The notes under the pieces are model-generated. The model was given only the letters and a program-made list of their open reading frames with translations. It was not told the origin of the DNA and ran no database searches. DNA of 64,000 bases. Origin: JADJNW01 sp964526645 (GTDB lineage: Bacteria > Bacteroidota > Bacteroidia > Chitinophagales > Saprospiraceae). Below, piece after piece: positions 44,545-52,907 of this stretch. The DNA lies in the NCBI GenBank assembly GCA_964526645.1, contig CAZGJN010000003.1, forward strand, positions 124,001 through 188,000. The letters are read 5' to 3'. The translations under genes and the position numbers were made by a program. The stretch's first letter is position 1; every line of letters begins with the position of its first letter.

Positions 44545-45057
44545 TCAAACTGATACCGCTTTTTCCAATACCCAAAACTCTAATTGCTGGGTTACGATTT
44601 CAAATTTTTTATTGGGTTGAAAAGGAATCACTTCACCTGTTGGGCAGTAGCCATGGCGCTCGTACCAGGCAATGAGCTCAGGGCGGGCAGAAAAAACAGT
44701 CATAAAAATAGTACGACAATTGTGTTGGCGAGCGTGCATTTCGGCGGTCTGGAGTAGTTGTTTGCCAATACCTTTTGCCTGAAGCATAGGCGAAACGGCG
44801 AGCATGCCGAGGTAAAGTTTTTCTTCTTTTCGTTGTAAGCGCACACAGCCTATAATGGCATTGTTTTCGTCGGTGTATTTATAAAAAGTAGTGTCAGGGG
44901 CATTAAAAACCGCCAGTAGATCCGCCTCATCGGTGCGCAAGCCACCAATCAAATCCGCCTCTGTTGTCCAGCCTTGCTTGGAGCCCTCACCGCGATAAGC
45001 GCTGTTGATCAATACTACTAATGCCGGAATATCCTGCTGAGAAGCTGCTGCAATCAT
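44545..45057 (-). CDS. GNAT-family N-acetyltransferase
   Basis: 170 residues. GNAT fold with the acetyl-CoA pyrophosphate loop 'LAVSPMLQAKGIGKQLLQTAE' (Q-x-x-G-I-G-K), motif 'IIGCVRLQRKEEKLYLG' before it, and 'IAWYERHGYCPTGEVIPF' after. It transfers acetyl from acetyl-CoA to an unknown amine. Followed on the same strand by the GT39-like gene's downstream end but no clear operon link. Confidence 0.85.
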   Translation of the reverse strand: MIAAASQQDIPALVVLINSAYRGEGSKQGWTTEADLIGGLRTDEADLLAVFNAPDTTFYKYTDENNAIIGCVRLQRKEEKLYLGMLAVSPMLQAKGIGKQLLQTAEMHARQHNCRTIFMTVFSARPELIAWYERHGYCPTGEVIPFQPNKKFEIVTQQLEFWVLEKAVSV

Positions 45058-45096
45058 GCTGTTTTTTTTGTAGCAAAAATAGAAAAAGAATTCCGT

Positions 45097-46524
45097 TTAT
45101 GGTTTTTTGTATAGGGTGACGTGAATCCCCTTGTTATGGAGTTCTTTTACTGCGATCCAGTTTTTTTTTAAATGGTCTATTTCTTGATCCGTAAAATCAT
45201 TCATAATGTTGGAATAAAGAATATAATGATGCTTCTCGAGGTTTTTTTCTTCAAAACCAGCCTCTACGTCCAATAAATCTCGATATTTCATTGCTCCGAT
45301 TTCAGGAAAGGCGGTGCCAATGGCTTCAAAAGGGATACCTGCTTGCTTGATATGCTGTATCATGTTAGCCCGGAGGTGATAGTAGGGGAGGTGTGCCAGC
45401 GTGGAGTCCCAGCCCTGAGAAATTTTGTCGGGATATATCCAAAAATTGCCAGTTGATAAACCAATAAAAGCGATCATTAAGGCAATTATCCTACTTTTTT
45501 GATGCTTTAAAGCATAAAATATAAACGTGACAAAGCATATCGTAAATGATAAAAATATAGGTAATAAATAACGATGCGCGTTTAAGCCTTTGTACAAAAG
45601 GAAAGTGGGCGTTAGTGCGAGAATACTCACAATGAGCAGCAAAAGTGATTGTCGGATTTTATCATTTTTAAATAGTTGTGTAATATTTTTATTTTGAAAT
45701 AAAATAAAAAAAAGCACCAGCCAGACAAACACCCGCCCAAAATCGAGCAAACGCCAGCCCAATAAGCCTATGTTTTTTATAAATCCAGAAATATCTACTT
45801 TTTGAAATCCAGGTGCCCAGGGAGAATCCAGATGATACCCGATCCAACCTGCTTTTAATTGATGCCAAATGAGGAATGCCAATGCAAATAAACCCGCTGG
45901 GACGTAGCTGCCTATTTTTTGTACAGAAGATCGAATAAAATGATGAATATTTTTATCAAAAGAATATAATGTCATCACTTCCCATAAGTAAAGCGCTGCC
46001 ACACACATCATGCCCCGCATACTGATCATCGCCAAACCTAATGCTGCCAATGCTTTAAGCCAGTTTTGTTTTATTAAAATCGCATAAATACCCATCAGGA
46101 AAAAGCAAGCCAGCACTACATCAGGGCTGATCAGCAAGGCTTGCGACGCTAGCACAGGGTCGGCGAAAGCCAGCAGAAGTAGCCAAGCCGCATTTTTTTC
46201 AGGTAGAAAATATTGCCCAACTCGCCAAAGGAAAAAAACAATAGCCAATACGAAAGGCAGCATAACAAAATGGCTCACCACAAGGCTTTTACCCCAAAGC
46301 TGCCACATCAGCGCGAGATAAATACCAAAGGTAGGCGGATGACCACTGTCAAGCTCTTGAGGTAGCTGGAGGCGAGCAAATCCCTGTCCAAAATACCAAT
46401 ACGCATGCTTAGCACCCAGCTGTATCGTATCCCAAAAAAAGGGCTGATGGCGCATAGCGAAAATCGCCAGCATACAGACAAGCCAGCTTGCCCAGAGCCA
46501 TTTATTTTGCTTCCACCAGTTCAT
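45097..46524 (-). CDS. Multi-pass glycosyltransferase, GT39/PMT-like
   Basis: 475 residues with roughly ten transmembrane helices and a short soluble C-terminus. The first loop carries 'DSGHPPTFGIYLALMWQLWG', the acidic-site pattern of ArnT/PMT-type polyprenyl-phosphate-sugar transferases. The start overlaps the end of pyrG by 23 bases, so translation is probably coupled. Acceptor (lipid A, protein or polysaccharide) unknown. Confidence 0.72.
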   Translation of the reverse strand: MNWWKQNKWLWASWLVCMLAIFAMRHQPFFWDTIQLGAKHAYWYFGQGFARLQLPQELDSGHPPTFGIYLALMWQLWGKSLVVSHFVMLPFVLAIVFFLWRVGQYFLPEKNAAWLLLLAFADPVLASQALLISPDVVLACFFLMGIYAILIKQNWLKALAALGLAMISMRGMMCVAALYLWEVMTLYSFDKNIHHFIRSSVQKIGSYVPAGLFALAFLIWHQLKAGWIGYHLDSPWAPGFQKVDISGFIKNIGLLGWRLLDFGRVFVWLVLFFILFQNKNITQLFKNDKIRQSLLLLIVSILALTPTFLLYKGLNAHRYLLPIFLSFTICFVTFIFYALKHQKSRIIALMIAFIGLSTGNFWIYPDKISQGWDSTLAHLPYYHLRANMIQHIKQAGIPFEAIGTAFPEIGAMKYRDLLDVEAGFEEKNLEKHHYILYSNIMNDFTDQEIDHLKKNWIAVKELHNKGIHVTLYKKP

Positions 46525-48142
46525 TTTTTTTTTGATAACTATAAGCTACACATGCTTTTACAAACGCTACGAAAAGCGGATGTGGATTTTCAACGGTACT
46601 CTTCAGCTCTGGATGAAATTGTACCCCCACGAACCAGGGATGATTTTCTAATTCAACAATCTCTACGAGGTTTGATTCGGGGTTGATGCCCACGGCCTTC
46701 AGTCCTGCTTTTTCCATTCGTTCCTTGTATTCATTGTTGAATTCATAGCGGTGGCGGTGGCGCTCACTGATTTTAGCTGTACCGTAAGCCTCGTATGTTT
46801 TGGAGTCTTTGGCTATCACACAAGGGTAAGCCCCCAGGCGCATGGTGCCGCCTTTGGTTTTGATTTCCTTTTGTTCGGGCATGAGATCAATGACCGGATG
46901 TGTTGTCTTTGGGTTGACCTCCGTGGAAGCTGCTCCCCTCAATTTTACAATGTGTTGCATAAATTCTACCACAGCGCATTGCATACCGAGGCAAATGCCA
47001 AAAAATGGGATCAGATTTTCTCGCACATATCGAATTGCGCTTATTTTACCAGCGATACCACGCTCTCCGAAACCGGGTGCTACTAAAACACCATCCAAAT
47101 CCTTCAGCCGATTCACAACATCTTCATACTCCTGCTCTAAAGTTTCGGAATGAATAGGAAGCACTTTGACACGGCAAGTATTAACCGCTCCTGCATGCAC
47201 AAATGACTCATGGATAGATTTATACGCATCTTGCAATTCGTTATATTTTCCCACCAAGCCAATTCGCACTTCGTGCCGAGGGTTTTTCAGTTTGTGTAAA
47301 AAGGTCTTCCAGGCTTCCAGTTTGGGTTCGCGGCGATCCTGCAGGCGGAGCTTTGAGAGTACGGCACTATCCAATCTTTCTTTGAGCATGAGCAGCGGCA
47401 CGTCATAAATACTTTCCGCATCCATTGCTTCGATCACGGAGCCTACATCCACATTGCAAAAAAGAGCCAGTTTGCGCCGAATATCCATCGTAAGCGGATA
47501 TTCCGTGCGACAGACGAGGATATCGGGTTGAATGCCAGTTGTAAGTAATTCTTTTACAGAGTGTTGTGTGGGTTTTGTTTTAAGCTCTTTAGCAGCACTC
47601 AGATAGGGAATCAGTGTAAGATGAATGACCAGGCAATTATCGGCACCCAGTTCCCAGCGCATTTGGCGGAGCGCTTCCAGATAAGGTAGCGATTCGATAT
47701 CACCTACTGTGCCACCCAATTCTGTGATTACAATATCATATTTTTTCAGATCGCCGAGTAGTTGAACCCGATTTTTGATTTCATCGGTGATGTGCGGTAC
47801 CACCTGTACTGTTTTGCCGAGGTAGTCGCCCGCGCGTTCTTTGTTGATGACGGTTTGGTAAACCTGTCCGGTTGTTACATTATTTGCCTGAGAGGTGGGG
47901 GTATTCAGAAAGCGCTCGTAATGCCCCAGGTCGAGGTCTGTTTCGGCGCCGTCGTCCGTCACATAACATTCACCGTGCTCGTATGGATTGAGCGTGCCCG
48001 GATCAATATTAATGTAAGGATCGAATTTTTGAATAGTGACATTAAAGTTTCTGGCTTGTAAAATCTTGGCAAGCGAAGCCGCAATAATACCTTTACCCAA
48101 AGACGAGGTAACCCCCCCCGTAACGAAAATATACTTGGTCAT
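46502..48142 (-). CDS. pyrG: CTP synthase
   Basis: 546 residues, full length. It makes CTP from UTP, ATP and glutamine. The N-terminal amidoligase has 'FVTGGVTSSLGKGIIAASLA' and 'KFDPYINIDPGTLNPYEHGE' (P-loop and UTP site); the C-terminal glutamine amidotransferase has the Cys nucleophile in 'FFGICLGMQ' and the His-Glu pair in 'GVQFHPEL'. The glycosyltransferase gene overlaps its 3' end. Confidence 0.97.
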   Translation of the reverse strand: MTKYIFVTGGVTSSLGKGIIAASLAKILQARNFNVTIQKFDPYINIDPGTLNPYEHGECYVTDDGAETDLDLGHYERFLNTPTSQANNVTTGQVYQTVINKERAGDYLGKTVQVVPHITDEIKNRVQLLGDLKKYDIVITELGGTVGDIESLPYLEALRQMRWELGADNCLVIHLTLIPYLSAAKELKTKPTQHSVKELLTTGIQPDILVCRTEYPLTMDIRRKLALFCNVDVGSVIEAMDAESIYDVPLLMLKERLDSAVLSKLRLQDRREPKLEAWKTFLHKLKNPRHEVRIGLVGKYNELQDAYKSIHESFVHAGAVNTCRVKVLPIHSETLEQEYEDVVNRLKDLDGVLVAPGFGERGIAGKISAIRYVRENLIPFFGICLGMQCAVVEFMQHIVKLRGAASTEVNPKTTHPVIDLMPEQKEIKTKGGTMRLGAYPCVIAKDSKTYEAYGTAKISERHRHRYEFNNEYKERMEKAGLKAVGINPESNLVEIVELENHPWFVGVQFHPELKSTVENPHPLFVAFVKACVAYSYQKKNELVEAK

Positions 48143-48405
48143 GATTGTGAGTTTGCGATTAAAAACTGCAGCCCGACTTGAAAAACAGCGCTTTATAGAT
48201 AATAAGATACAAAATGGAAGCTGTTGACAGTTGGGAACGTTACGGGACTCAAAGATAAGAAGATTTATTCGGAATGCTGTGTTTTGGAACGAGGGTTTAA
48301 AACAATTTTTTTGGTTATAAGTTTTTTTACTACTGAGTTATTTATATAAGAGCGGATTTTTAAAATTTCTCAAGATTTTTATTACAGAAGTAATATTAAT
48401 TTCTT

Positions 48406-48424
48406 TACTTTGCGAAACAAAGTA
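48406..48424. promoter_or_regulatory. Palindromic operator-like site 1
   Basis: TACTTTG-CGAAA-CAAAGTA, a perfect 7-bp inverted repeat with 5-base spacer, ending 5 bases before the ATG at 48430. The same half sites recur at 49371-49387 before creD. Probable binding site of the winged-helix regulator encoded at 49056. Confidence 0.6.
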
Positions 48425-48429
48425 CTTTT

Positions 48430-49059
48430 ATGGACAAGCTCAAACATTTGGATGACCTGGCTCAGATTCGCGCCATCATGGAGCGCTCCACCAAATTCCT
48501 GTCCCTGAGTGCCTGGTCGGCGATACTCGCAGGCGTGTACGCATTGGTGGGTGCCTATGTCGGCTATCGGATCATCTTTTTTTCGCCGCTGATTCGGTAT
48601 GAAGCCCTGACGGAAAGCTTGGTCAGACCAGAAGTACTCCCCCTTTTCTTAGATGCCCTAATTGTATTGGTTTTGGCAGTGGGCACCGGTATATGGCTGA
48701 GTTACCGGAAGGCAAAAAGGGCTGGGGAGCAGCTATGGAATCGGAGTGCTATTCGGGCAGCAGTCAATTTTGCCATCCCCTTGGCAGCGGGCGGTATTTT
48801 TGTCATCATTCTTTACAGCCGGGGGTACTATTCGTTGATAGCCGCTTCTACTTTAATTTTCTATGGTGTAGCCTTGCTAAATGCAGGAAATTTTACCTAT
48901 AGTGATATTCGCAAACTGGGCATCCTGGAAATCACAGTCGGCTTGCTGGCGGCGGCTTACCCTGGCAAAGGCCTGCTATTTTGGGCATTTGGCTTTGGTG
49001 TGTTGCACATCGTGTATGGCACTATTTTGTATTGGAAATACGAAAGAAAAAGATCGTGA
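48430..49059 (+). CDS. Multi-pass membrane protein co-encoded with a winged-helix regulator
   Basis: 209 residues, five or six predicted transmembrane helices ('YALVGAYVGYRIIFF', 'ALIVLVLAVGTGIWLSY', 'AVNFAIPLAAGGIFVIIL', 'LIAASTLIFYGVALL', 'LLFWAFGFGVLHIVYGTIL'). The N-terminal ~25 residues are charged ('KLKHLDDLAQIRAIMERST'). No catalytic motif is visible and I do not recognise the family. The stop overlaps the start of the regulator gene (GTGA), and a palindromic site lies just upstream, so the two are co-regulated. A role in membrane stress sensing with CreD is a guess. Confidence 0.75.
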   Translation: MDKLKHLDDLAQIRAIMERSTKFLSLSAWSAILAGVYALVGAYVGYRIIFFSPLIRYEALTESLVRPEVLPLFLDALIVLVLAVGTGIWLSYRKAKRAGEQLWNRSAIRAAVNFAIPLAAGGIFVIILYSRGYYSLIAASTLIFYGVALLNAGNFTYSDIRKLGILEITVGLLAAAYPGKGLLFWAFGFGVLHIVYGTILYWKYERKRS

Positions 49060-49352
49060 AGGAAGTTTTGCAAGAATTCAACAAAGCTTTTGAAAGCCGA
49101 ATCCGGCTGGGTATTATGTCGGCACTGATGGTCAATAATGCCCTGGATTTTAATGCCCTAAAGGAGTTGCTGGATGTGACCGACGGTAATCTGGCGAGCC
49201 ATACGCGCGCACTGGAAAATCTACAATACATCGCAGTGGAAAAGACCTTTGTGGGGCGAAAACCCAATACAAAATTTGCGATCACCCAGAGCGGCAGGCT
49301 TGCCTTTGAGCAACATCTGGCTGCGCTGGAAAAATTCTTGACAGGAAAGTAG
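49056..49352 (+). CDS. Winged-helix transcriptional regulator
   Basis: 98 residues from a GTG at 49056 that overlaps the previous stop (GTGA); a longer reading from 48981 would start inside the upstream gene. The fold is ArsR/MarR-like: 'SRIRLGIMSALMVNNALDFNALKELLDVTDGNLASHTRALE' pattern with recognition helix 'DGNLASHTRALENLQYI', then a wing 'VGRKPNTKFAITQSGRLAF'. This is the compact winged-helix group often found near CreD-type genes in Bacteroidota. Two matching inverted repeats flank its operon and suggest autoregulation plus control of creD. Confidence 0.85.
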   Translation: MKEVLQEFNKAFESRIRLGIMSALMVNNALDFNALKELLDVTDGNLASHTRALENLQYIAVEKTFVGRKPNTKFAITQSGRLAFEQHLAALEKFLTGK

Positions 49353-49370
49353 CCCTTTTTTTAACTATAA

Positions 49371-49387
49371 ACTTTGTATTTCAAAGT
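49371..49387. promoter_or_regulatory. Palindromic operator-like site 2
   Basis: ACTTTG-TATTT-CAAAGT, perfect 6-bp arms with a 5-base spacer, 43 bases before the creD ATG. Same half sites, spacer length and following TACTTT as site 1 at 48406. Confidence 0.6.
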
Positions 49388-49430
49388 ACTTTAAATTTTT
49401 ATAACCATACAAAATCAGGAAACATCCGCC

Positions 49431-50735
49431 ATGCAAAAGTTTAGTAACTGGCTGAAGCAGTCTTTGTTTGTAAAATTAGTCTCCATCGGATTTTTGGTGT
49501 TGATCTTACTCATTCCCAATACCATGATTCAGGGTTTAATTTATGAACGACAAAACCGCCAACAGGAAGTTTTTAGAGAAGTGAGCCAATCTTGGGGCGC
49601 ACCCCAAACAATCATCGGCCCCGTATTGACCATCCCTTACAATCGCTGGACGGAATACGATGGTAAAAAAACAGCGATCCAGGAAATTGCCCATTTTCTG
49701 CCGCTGACACTCGCAATAGAAGGCAATGCAGCCCACCAGGTGCGTCGGCGGGGTATTTTTGATGTCATTTTGTACCAATCCGATTTGACATTGAAAGGCA
49801 CTTTCGAGCAGCCCGATTTTGTGGCTTTGCACATTGATCCGAAAGACGTTTTGTGGAATCAGGCCAAACTCTCTGTCGGTATTTCAAGCATGACGGGTAT
49901 CAAAAGCATTATCAACCTCAATTGGAATGACACTACGCTTCGGATGGAATCCGGAACGGCTTACCCCAAGCTGCTACCGTCAGGGGTGAGCGTAGAAGTA
50001 CCAATTGGGGCATTTGGAAAAAACTATACTTTTCACATTCCGATCAAAGTGAACGGAAGTGACTTCTTGCAATTTGAACCCGTGGGCAAGGAAACGAAAG
50101 TGGCGCTGCAATCCAACTGGCATTCGCCGAGTTTTGTAGGCAATCTATTGCCGGACAATCGAGCGATCACCAAAAGTGGCTTCACCGCTGCCTGGCAAGT
50201 ACTCGATTTGAATCGTAGCTATCCCCAAAGCTGGACGGGCGAGCAGTTTTCACTGGGGAGCGCTGCCTTTGGGGTTCGGTTTATCCAAGCGGTAGATGAA
50301 TATGCTAAAAATAACCGCTCTGCCAAATATGCCATCCTTGTTATTGGTCTGACCTTCCTGATTTATTTCTTTTTTGAAACCCTGCGGCGATTTCACATTC
50401 ATCCGTTTCAGTATTTTCTGGTAGGGTTGGCACTCAGTGTTTTCTACCTGCTGTTGTTGTCACTTTCTGAGCAAATCGGATTTAATTATGCTTACCTTGC
50501 TGCTTCAATAGCTACTATCAGCTTGATTGTGGTGTATAGCGCTTCAGTACTCAAAGTTGCAAGGCTGGTGATACAATTGACTTTACTCTTGGTAGCGATT
50601 TACAGCTTCATTTTTATTGTCTTACAATTGGAGGATTATGCACTGCTGGCGGGCAGCCTGGGGATTTTTGTGGCATTGGCAGCCGTGATGTATTATTCAA
50701 GAAAAGTGGATTGGTACAATCTGGGAGGAAATTAA
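49431..50735 (+). CDS. creD: CreD-like inner-membrane protein
   Basis: 434 residues. One N-terminal transmembrane helix (about 15-35), a large extracytoplasmic beta domain ('QEVFREVSQSWGAPQTIIGPVLTIPY' is the CreD hallmark, key residues W-G-x-x-Q-x-x-x-G-P), then about five transmembrane helices at the C-terminus (about 300-425). CreD is tied to envelope stress tolerance, but its biochemical activity is not known. No creBC two-component genes are here; the adjacent winged-helix regulator probably takes their place. Confidence 0.9.
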   Translation: MQKFSNWLKQSLFVKLVSIGFLVLILLIPNTMIQGLIYERQNRQQEVFREVSQSWGAPQTIIGPVLTIPYNRWTEYDGKKTAIQEIAHFLPLTLAIEGNAAHQVRRRGIFDVILYQSDLTLKGTFEQPDFVALHIDPKDVLWNQAKLSVGISSMTGIKSIINLNWNDTTLRMESGTAYPKLLPSGVSVEVPIGAFGKNYTFHIPIKVNGSDFLQFEPVGKETKVALQSNWHSPSFVGNLLPDNRAITKSGFTAAWQVLDLNRSYPQSWTGEQFSLGSAAFGVRFIQAVDEYAKNNRSAKYAILVIGLTFLIYFFFETLRRFHIHPFQYFLVGLALSVFYLLLLSLSEQIGFNYAYLAASIATISLIVVYSASVLKVARLVIQLTLLLVAIYSFIFIVLQLEDYALLAGSLGIFVALAAVMYYSRKVDWYNLGGN

Positions 50736-50783
50736 AAAAAAAGTGCCTTTGGAAACGGCCGAAGCCTCCAAAGGCACTTTTTT
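50736..50783. terminator. Bidirectional terminator between creD and groEL
   Basis: AAAAGTGCCTTTGGA / TCCAAAGGCACTTTT stem of 15 bp with flanking A and T tracts, between convergent genes. Confidence 0.88.
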
Positions 50784-50790
50784 ATAGCGA

Positions 50791-52428
50791 TCAATAATCA
50801 TCGTCGTACATGCCGCCACCGCTGGGCATCGGAGGTGCCGGCGCAGCTTTTTTAGGCTTTTCATTGATGGTTACCTCTGTCATGAGCAACATGCTGGCGA
50901 TAGAAGCCGCATTTTCCAGCGCAATTCGCGTCACCTTTGCCGGATCAATTACACCCGCTTTTTTCAAATCTTCGTACTGATCGGTACGGGCATTGTAACC
51001 ATAGCTACCCTTGCCGTTTAATACTTTCTGGAGTACCACGGAGCCCTCTGCGCCAGCATTTTCGGCGATATAACGCAATGGGGCTTCTAGCGCTTTGCGA
51101 ATGATTTCAATACCAATGTTTTCATCTTCGTTATTACCTTTCAGATTTTTTAGAGCAGCCATCGCCCGAACCAGAGCAACACCGCCGCCCGTCACAATCC
51201 CTTCTTCCACAGCTGCACGCGTGGCACTGAGGGCATCATTCACCCGATCTTTTTTCTCTTTCATTTCCACTTCGGTAGCGGCACCGACGTACAGAATAGC
51301 TACACCGCCGGAGAGCTTGGCGAGGCGTTCTTGCAGTTTTTCTTTGTCATAACTGGAGGTAGCGCTCTCGATTTGCTGCTTGATTTGATTCACCCGCGCC
51401 TTGATCTGATCAGCAGGGCCAGCACCATTCACAATCGTGGTATTGTCCTTGTCAATCGTCACTTTTTCGGCTTGCCCCAGGTCATTTAGTTCTACATTTT
51501 CTAATTTATACCCCTTTTCCTCACTGATCACAGTGCCACCAGTAAGAATCGCGATGTCCTCCAGCATAGCTTTGCGGCGGTCGCCAAAACCGGGTGCTTT
51601 TACGGCTACCACTTTCAGGGAGCCGCGCAAACGATTGACTACCAGCGTTCCCAGTGCCTGGCTTTCTACATCTTCAGCAATAATAAGGAAGGGGCGGCTG
51701 GTGCTCACTACTTTTTCCAGGATGGGCAAAATTTCTTGTAGGTTAGCGATTTTTTTGTCGGTAAGCAGTATCAGCGGATTTTCGTATTCCGCCTTCATCG
51801 TTTCGGTATTCGTTACGAAGTAGGGCGACAAATAACCCCGATCAAACTGCATACCACTTACTTCTTCCACGTAGGTATCCGTGCCTTTTGCCTCTTCCAC
51901 GGTGATCACGCCATCAACCGTCACGCGTTTCATGGCATCAGCGATTAGCTTACCAATTTCCTCGTCGTTATTAGCCGAGATCGTTGCTACTTGTTCGATT
52001 TTATCAAAATTATTGCTGACAATCTCGGCTTGCTTTTGAATAGCTTCTACGACTACTCTGGTCGCTTTGTCAATACCGCGTTTTAAATCCATTGGATTTG
52101 CGCCAGCTGTGAGGTTTTTCAGTCCATCGGTGATGATTGCCTGGGCTAAGATCGTTGCAGTAGTGGTACCATCGCCGGCAATGTCCGCCGTTTTGGAAGC
52201 AGCTTGTTTGATGATTTGGGCCCCCATATTTTCGATGGGGTCTTCCAGTTCGATTTCTTTTGCTACCGTCACGCCGTCTTTTGTCACTTGCGGTGCCCCA
52301 AAACTTTTCTGAATGACGACATTTCGCCCCTTTGGACCCAGGGTTACTTTCACGGCATTTGCCAGCTTGTCAATTCCTTTTTTCAGTTTTTCCTGGGCAG
52401 TCGTATCATAAGAGATTTGCTTTGCCAT
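50791..52428 (-). CDS. groEL: Chaperonin GroEL (60 kDa)
   Basis: 545 residues, normal length. ATP-binding 'TLGPKGRNVVIQ' and 'DGTTTATILAQAI', the apical 'DRGYLSPYFVTN' and 'GDRRKAMLEDIAILTGG', all present. The C-terminus 'PMPSGGGMYDDDY' is a shortened Gly-Met tail with acidic end. Folds cytosolic proteins with GroES, encoded 41 bases upstream in the same operon. Confidence 0.98.
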   Translation of the reverse strand: MAKQISYDTTAQEKLKKGIDKLANAVKVTLGPKGRNVVIQKSFGAPQVTKDGVTVAKEIELEDPIENMGAQIIKQAASKTADIAGDGTTTATILAQAIITDGLKNLTAGANPMDLKRGIDKATRVVVEAIQKQAEIVSNNFDKIEQVATISANNDEEIGKLIADAMKRVTVDGVITVEEAKGTDTYVEEVSGMQFDRGYLSPYFVTNTETMKAEYENPLILLTDKKIANLQEILPILEKVVSTSRPFLIIAEDVESQALGTLVVNRLRGSLKVVAVKAPGFGDRRKAMLEDIAILTGGTVISEEKGYKLENVELNDLGQAEKVTIDKDNTTIVNGAGPADQIKARVNQIKQQIESATSSYDKEKLQERLAKLSGGVAILYVGAATEVEMKEKKDRVNDALSATRAAVEEGIVTGGGVALVRAMAALKNLKGNNEDENIGIEIIRKALEAPLRYIAENAGAEGSVVLQKVLNGKGSYGYNARTDQYEDLKKAGVIDPAKVTRIALENAASIASMLLMTEVTINEKPKKAAPAPPMPSGGGMYDDDY

Positions 52429-52469
52429 ATTTTCAATGTTTTAAATGATAAAAAGGGGGTGAAAAAAAA

Positions 52470-52748
52470 TTACAAAATGACCAGAATTTCATCTTCGCGC
52501 ATAATGAGGTACTCCTCTCCGTCGAGTTCTACTTTTTGACCGGCGTACTTGCCGTACAAAACGATGTCGCCTACCTGAACAGTCATCATGTTGCCATCTT
52601 TTCCAGTACCTACCGCTACCACTTCTCCTTTTTGTGGTTTTTCCTTTGCCGTGTCAGGAATAATGATACCACCTTTAGTCACTTCTTCTGCGGCAGCCAC
52701 TTTGATTACGACGCGATCGCTGATTGGTTTTAGCTTAACATTACTCAT
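52470..52748 (-). CDS. groES: Co-chaperonin GroES (10 kDa)
   Basis: 92 residues, normal length. 'KPISDRVVIKVAAAEEVTKGGIIIPDTA' contains the mobile loop; 'DIVLYGKYAGQKVELDGEEYLIMREDEIL' (key residues Y-G-K-Y-A-G) forms the roof and barrel end. First gene of the groESL operon. No CIRCE element is visible upstream; a possible sigma-54-type site is described separately. Confidence 0.98.
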   Translation of the reverse strand: MSNVKLKPISDRVVIKVAAAEEVTKGGIIIPDTAKEKPQKGEVVAVGTGKDGNMMTVQVGDIVLYGKYAGQKVELDGEEYLIMREDEILVIL

Positions 52749-52825
52749 TGCAATAAATCTTTTAGTTAAAAAAAATCGGGTTTATGGAGCATAAAAATTT
52801 AAGCCTTGCTCTTGACGAAAAGCCT

Positions 52826-52841
52826 ATCAATTAAGATGCCA
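52826..52841 (-). promoter_or_regulatory. Possible sigma-54-type promoter of groESL
   Basis: On the minus strand TGGCATC-TTAA-TTGA (from 52841 down), with the GG and GA elements 12 bases apart as in -24/-12 promoters, but the invariant -12 GC is GA. About 80 bases before groES. Weak. Confidence 0.25.
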
Positions 52842-52907
52842 GTCGAGTAAAATCCTCTTTTTGTCATAAAAAATAGCACTCGAAGTGTCAAATTGGCATG
52901 TATTTTA

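Noticed and set aside
52860..52900. CIRCE-like GCACTC near groES
   Set aside because: Only one half site is present with no GAGTGC partner at nine bases, so no HrcA operator.
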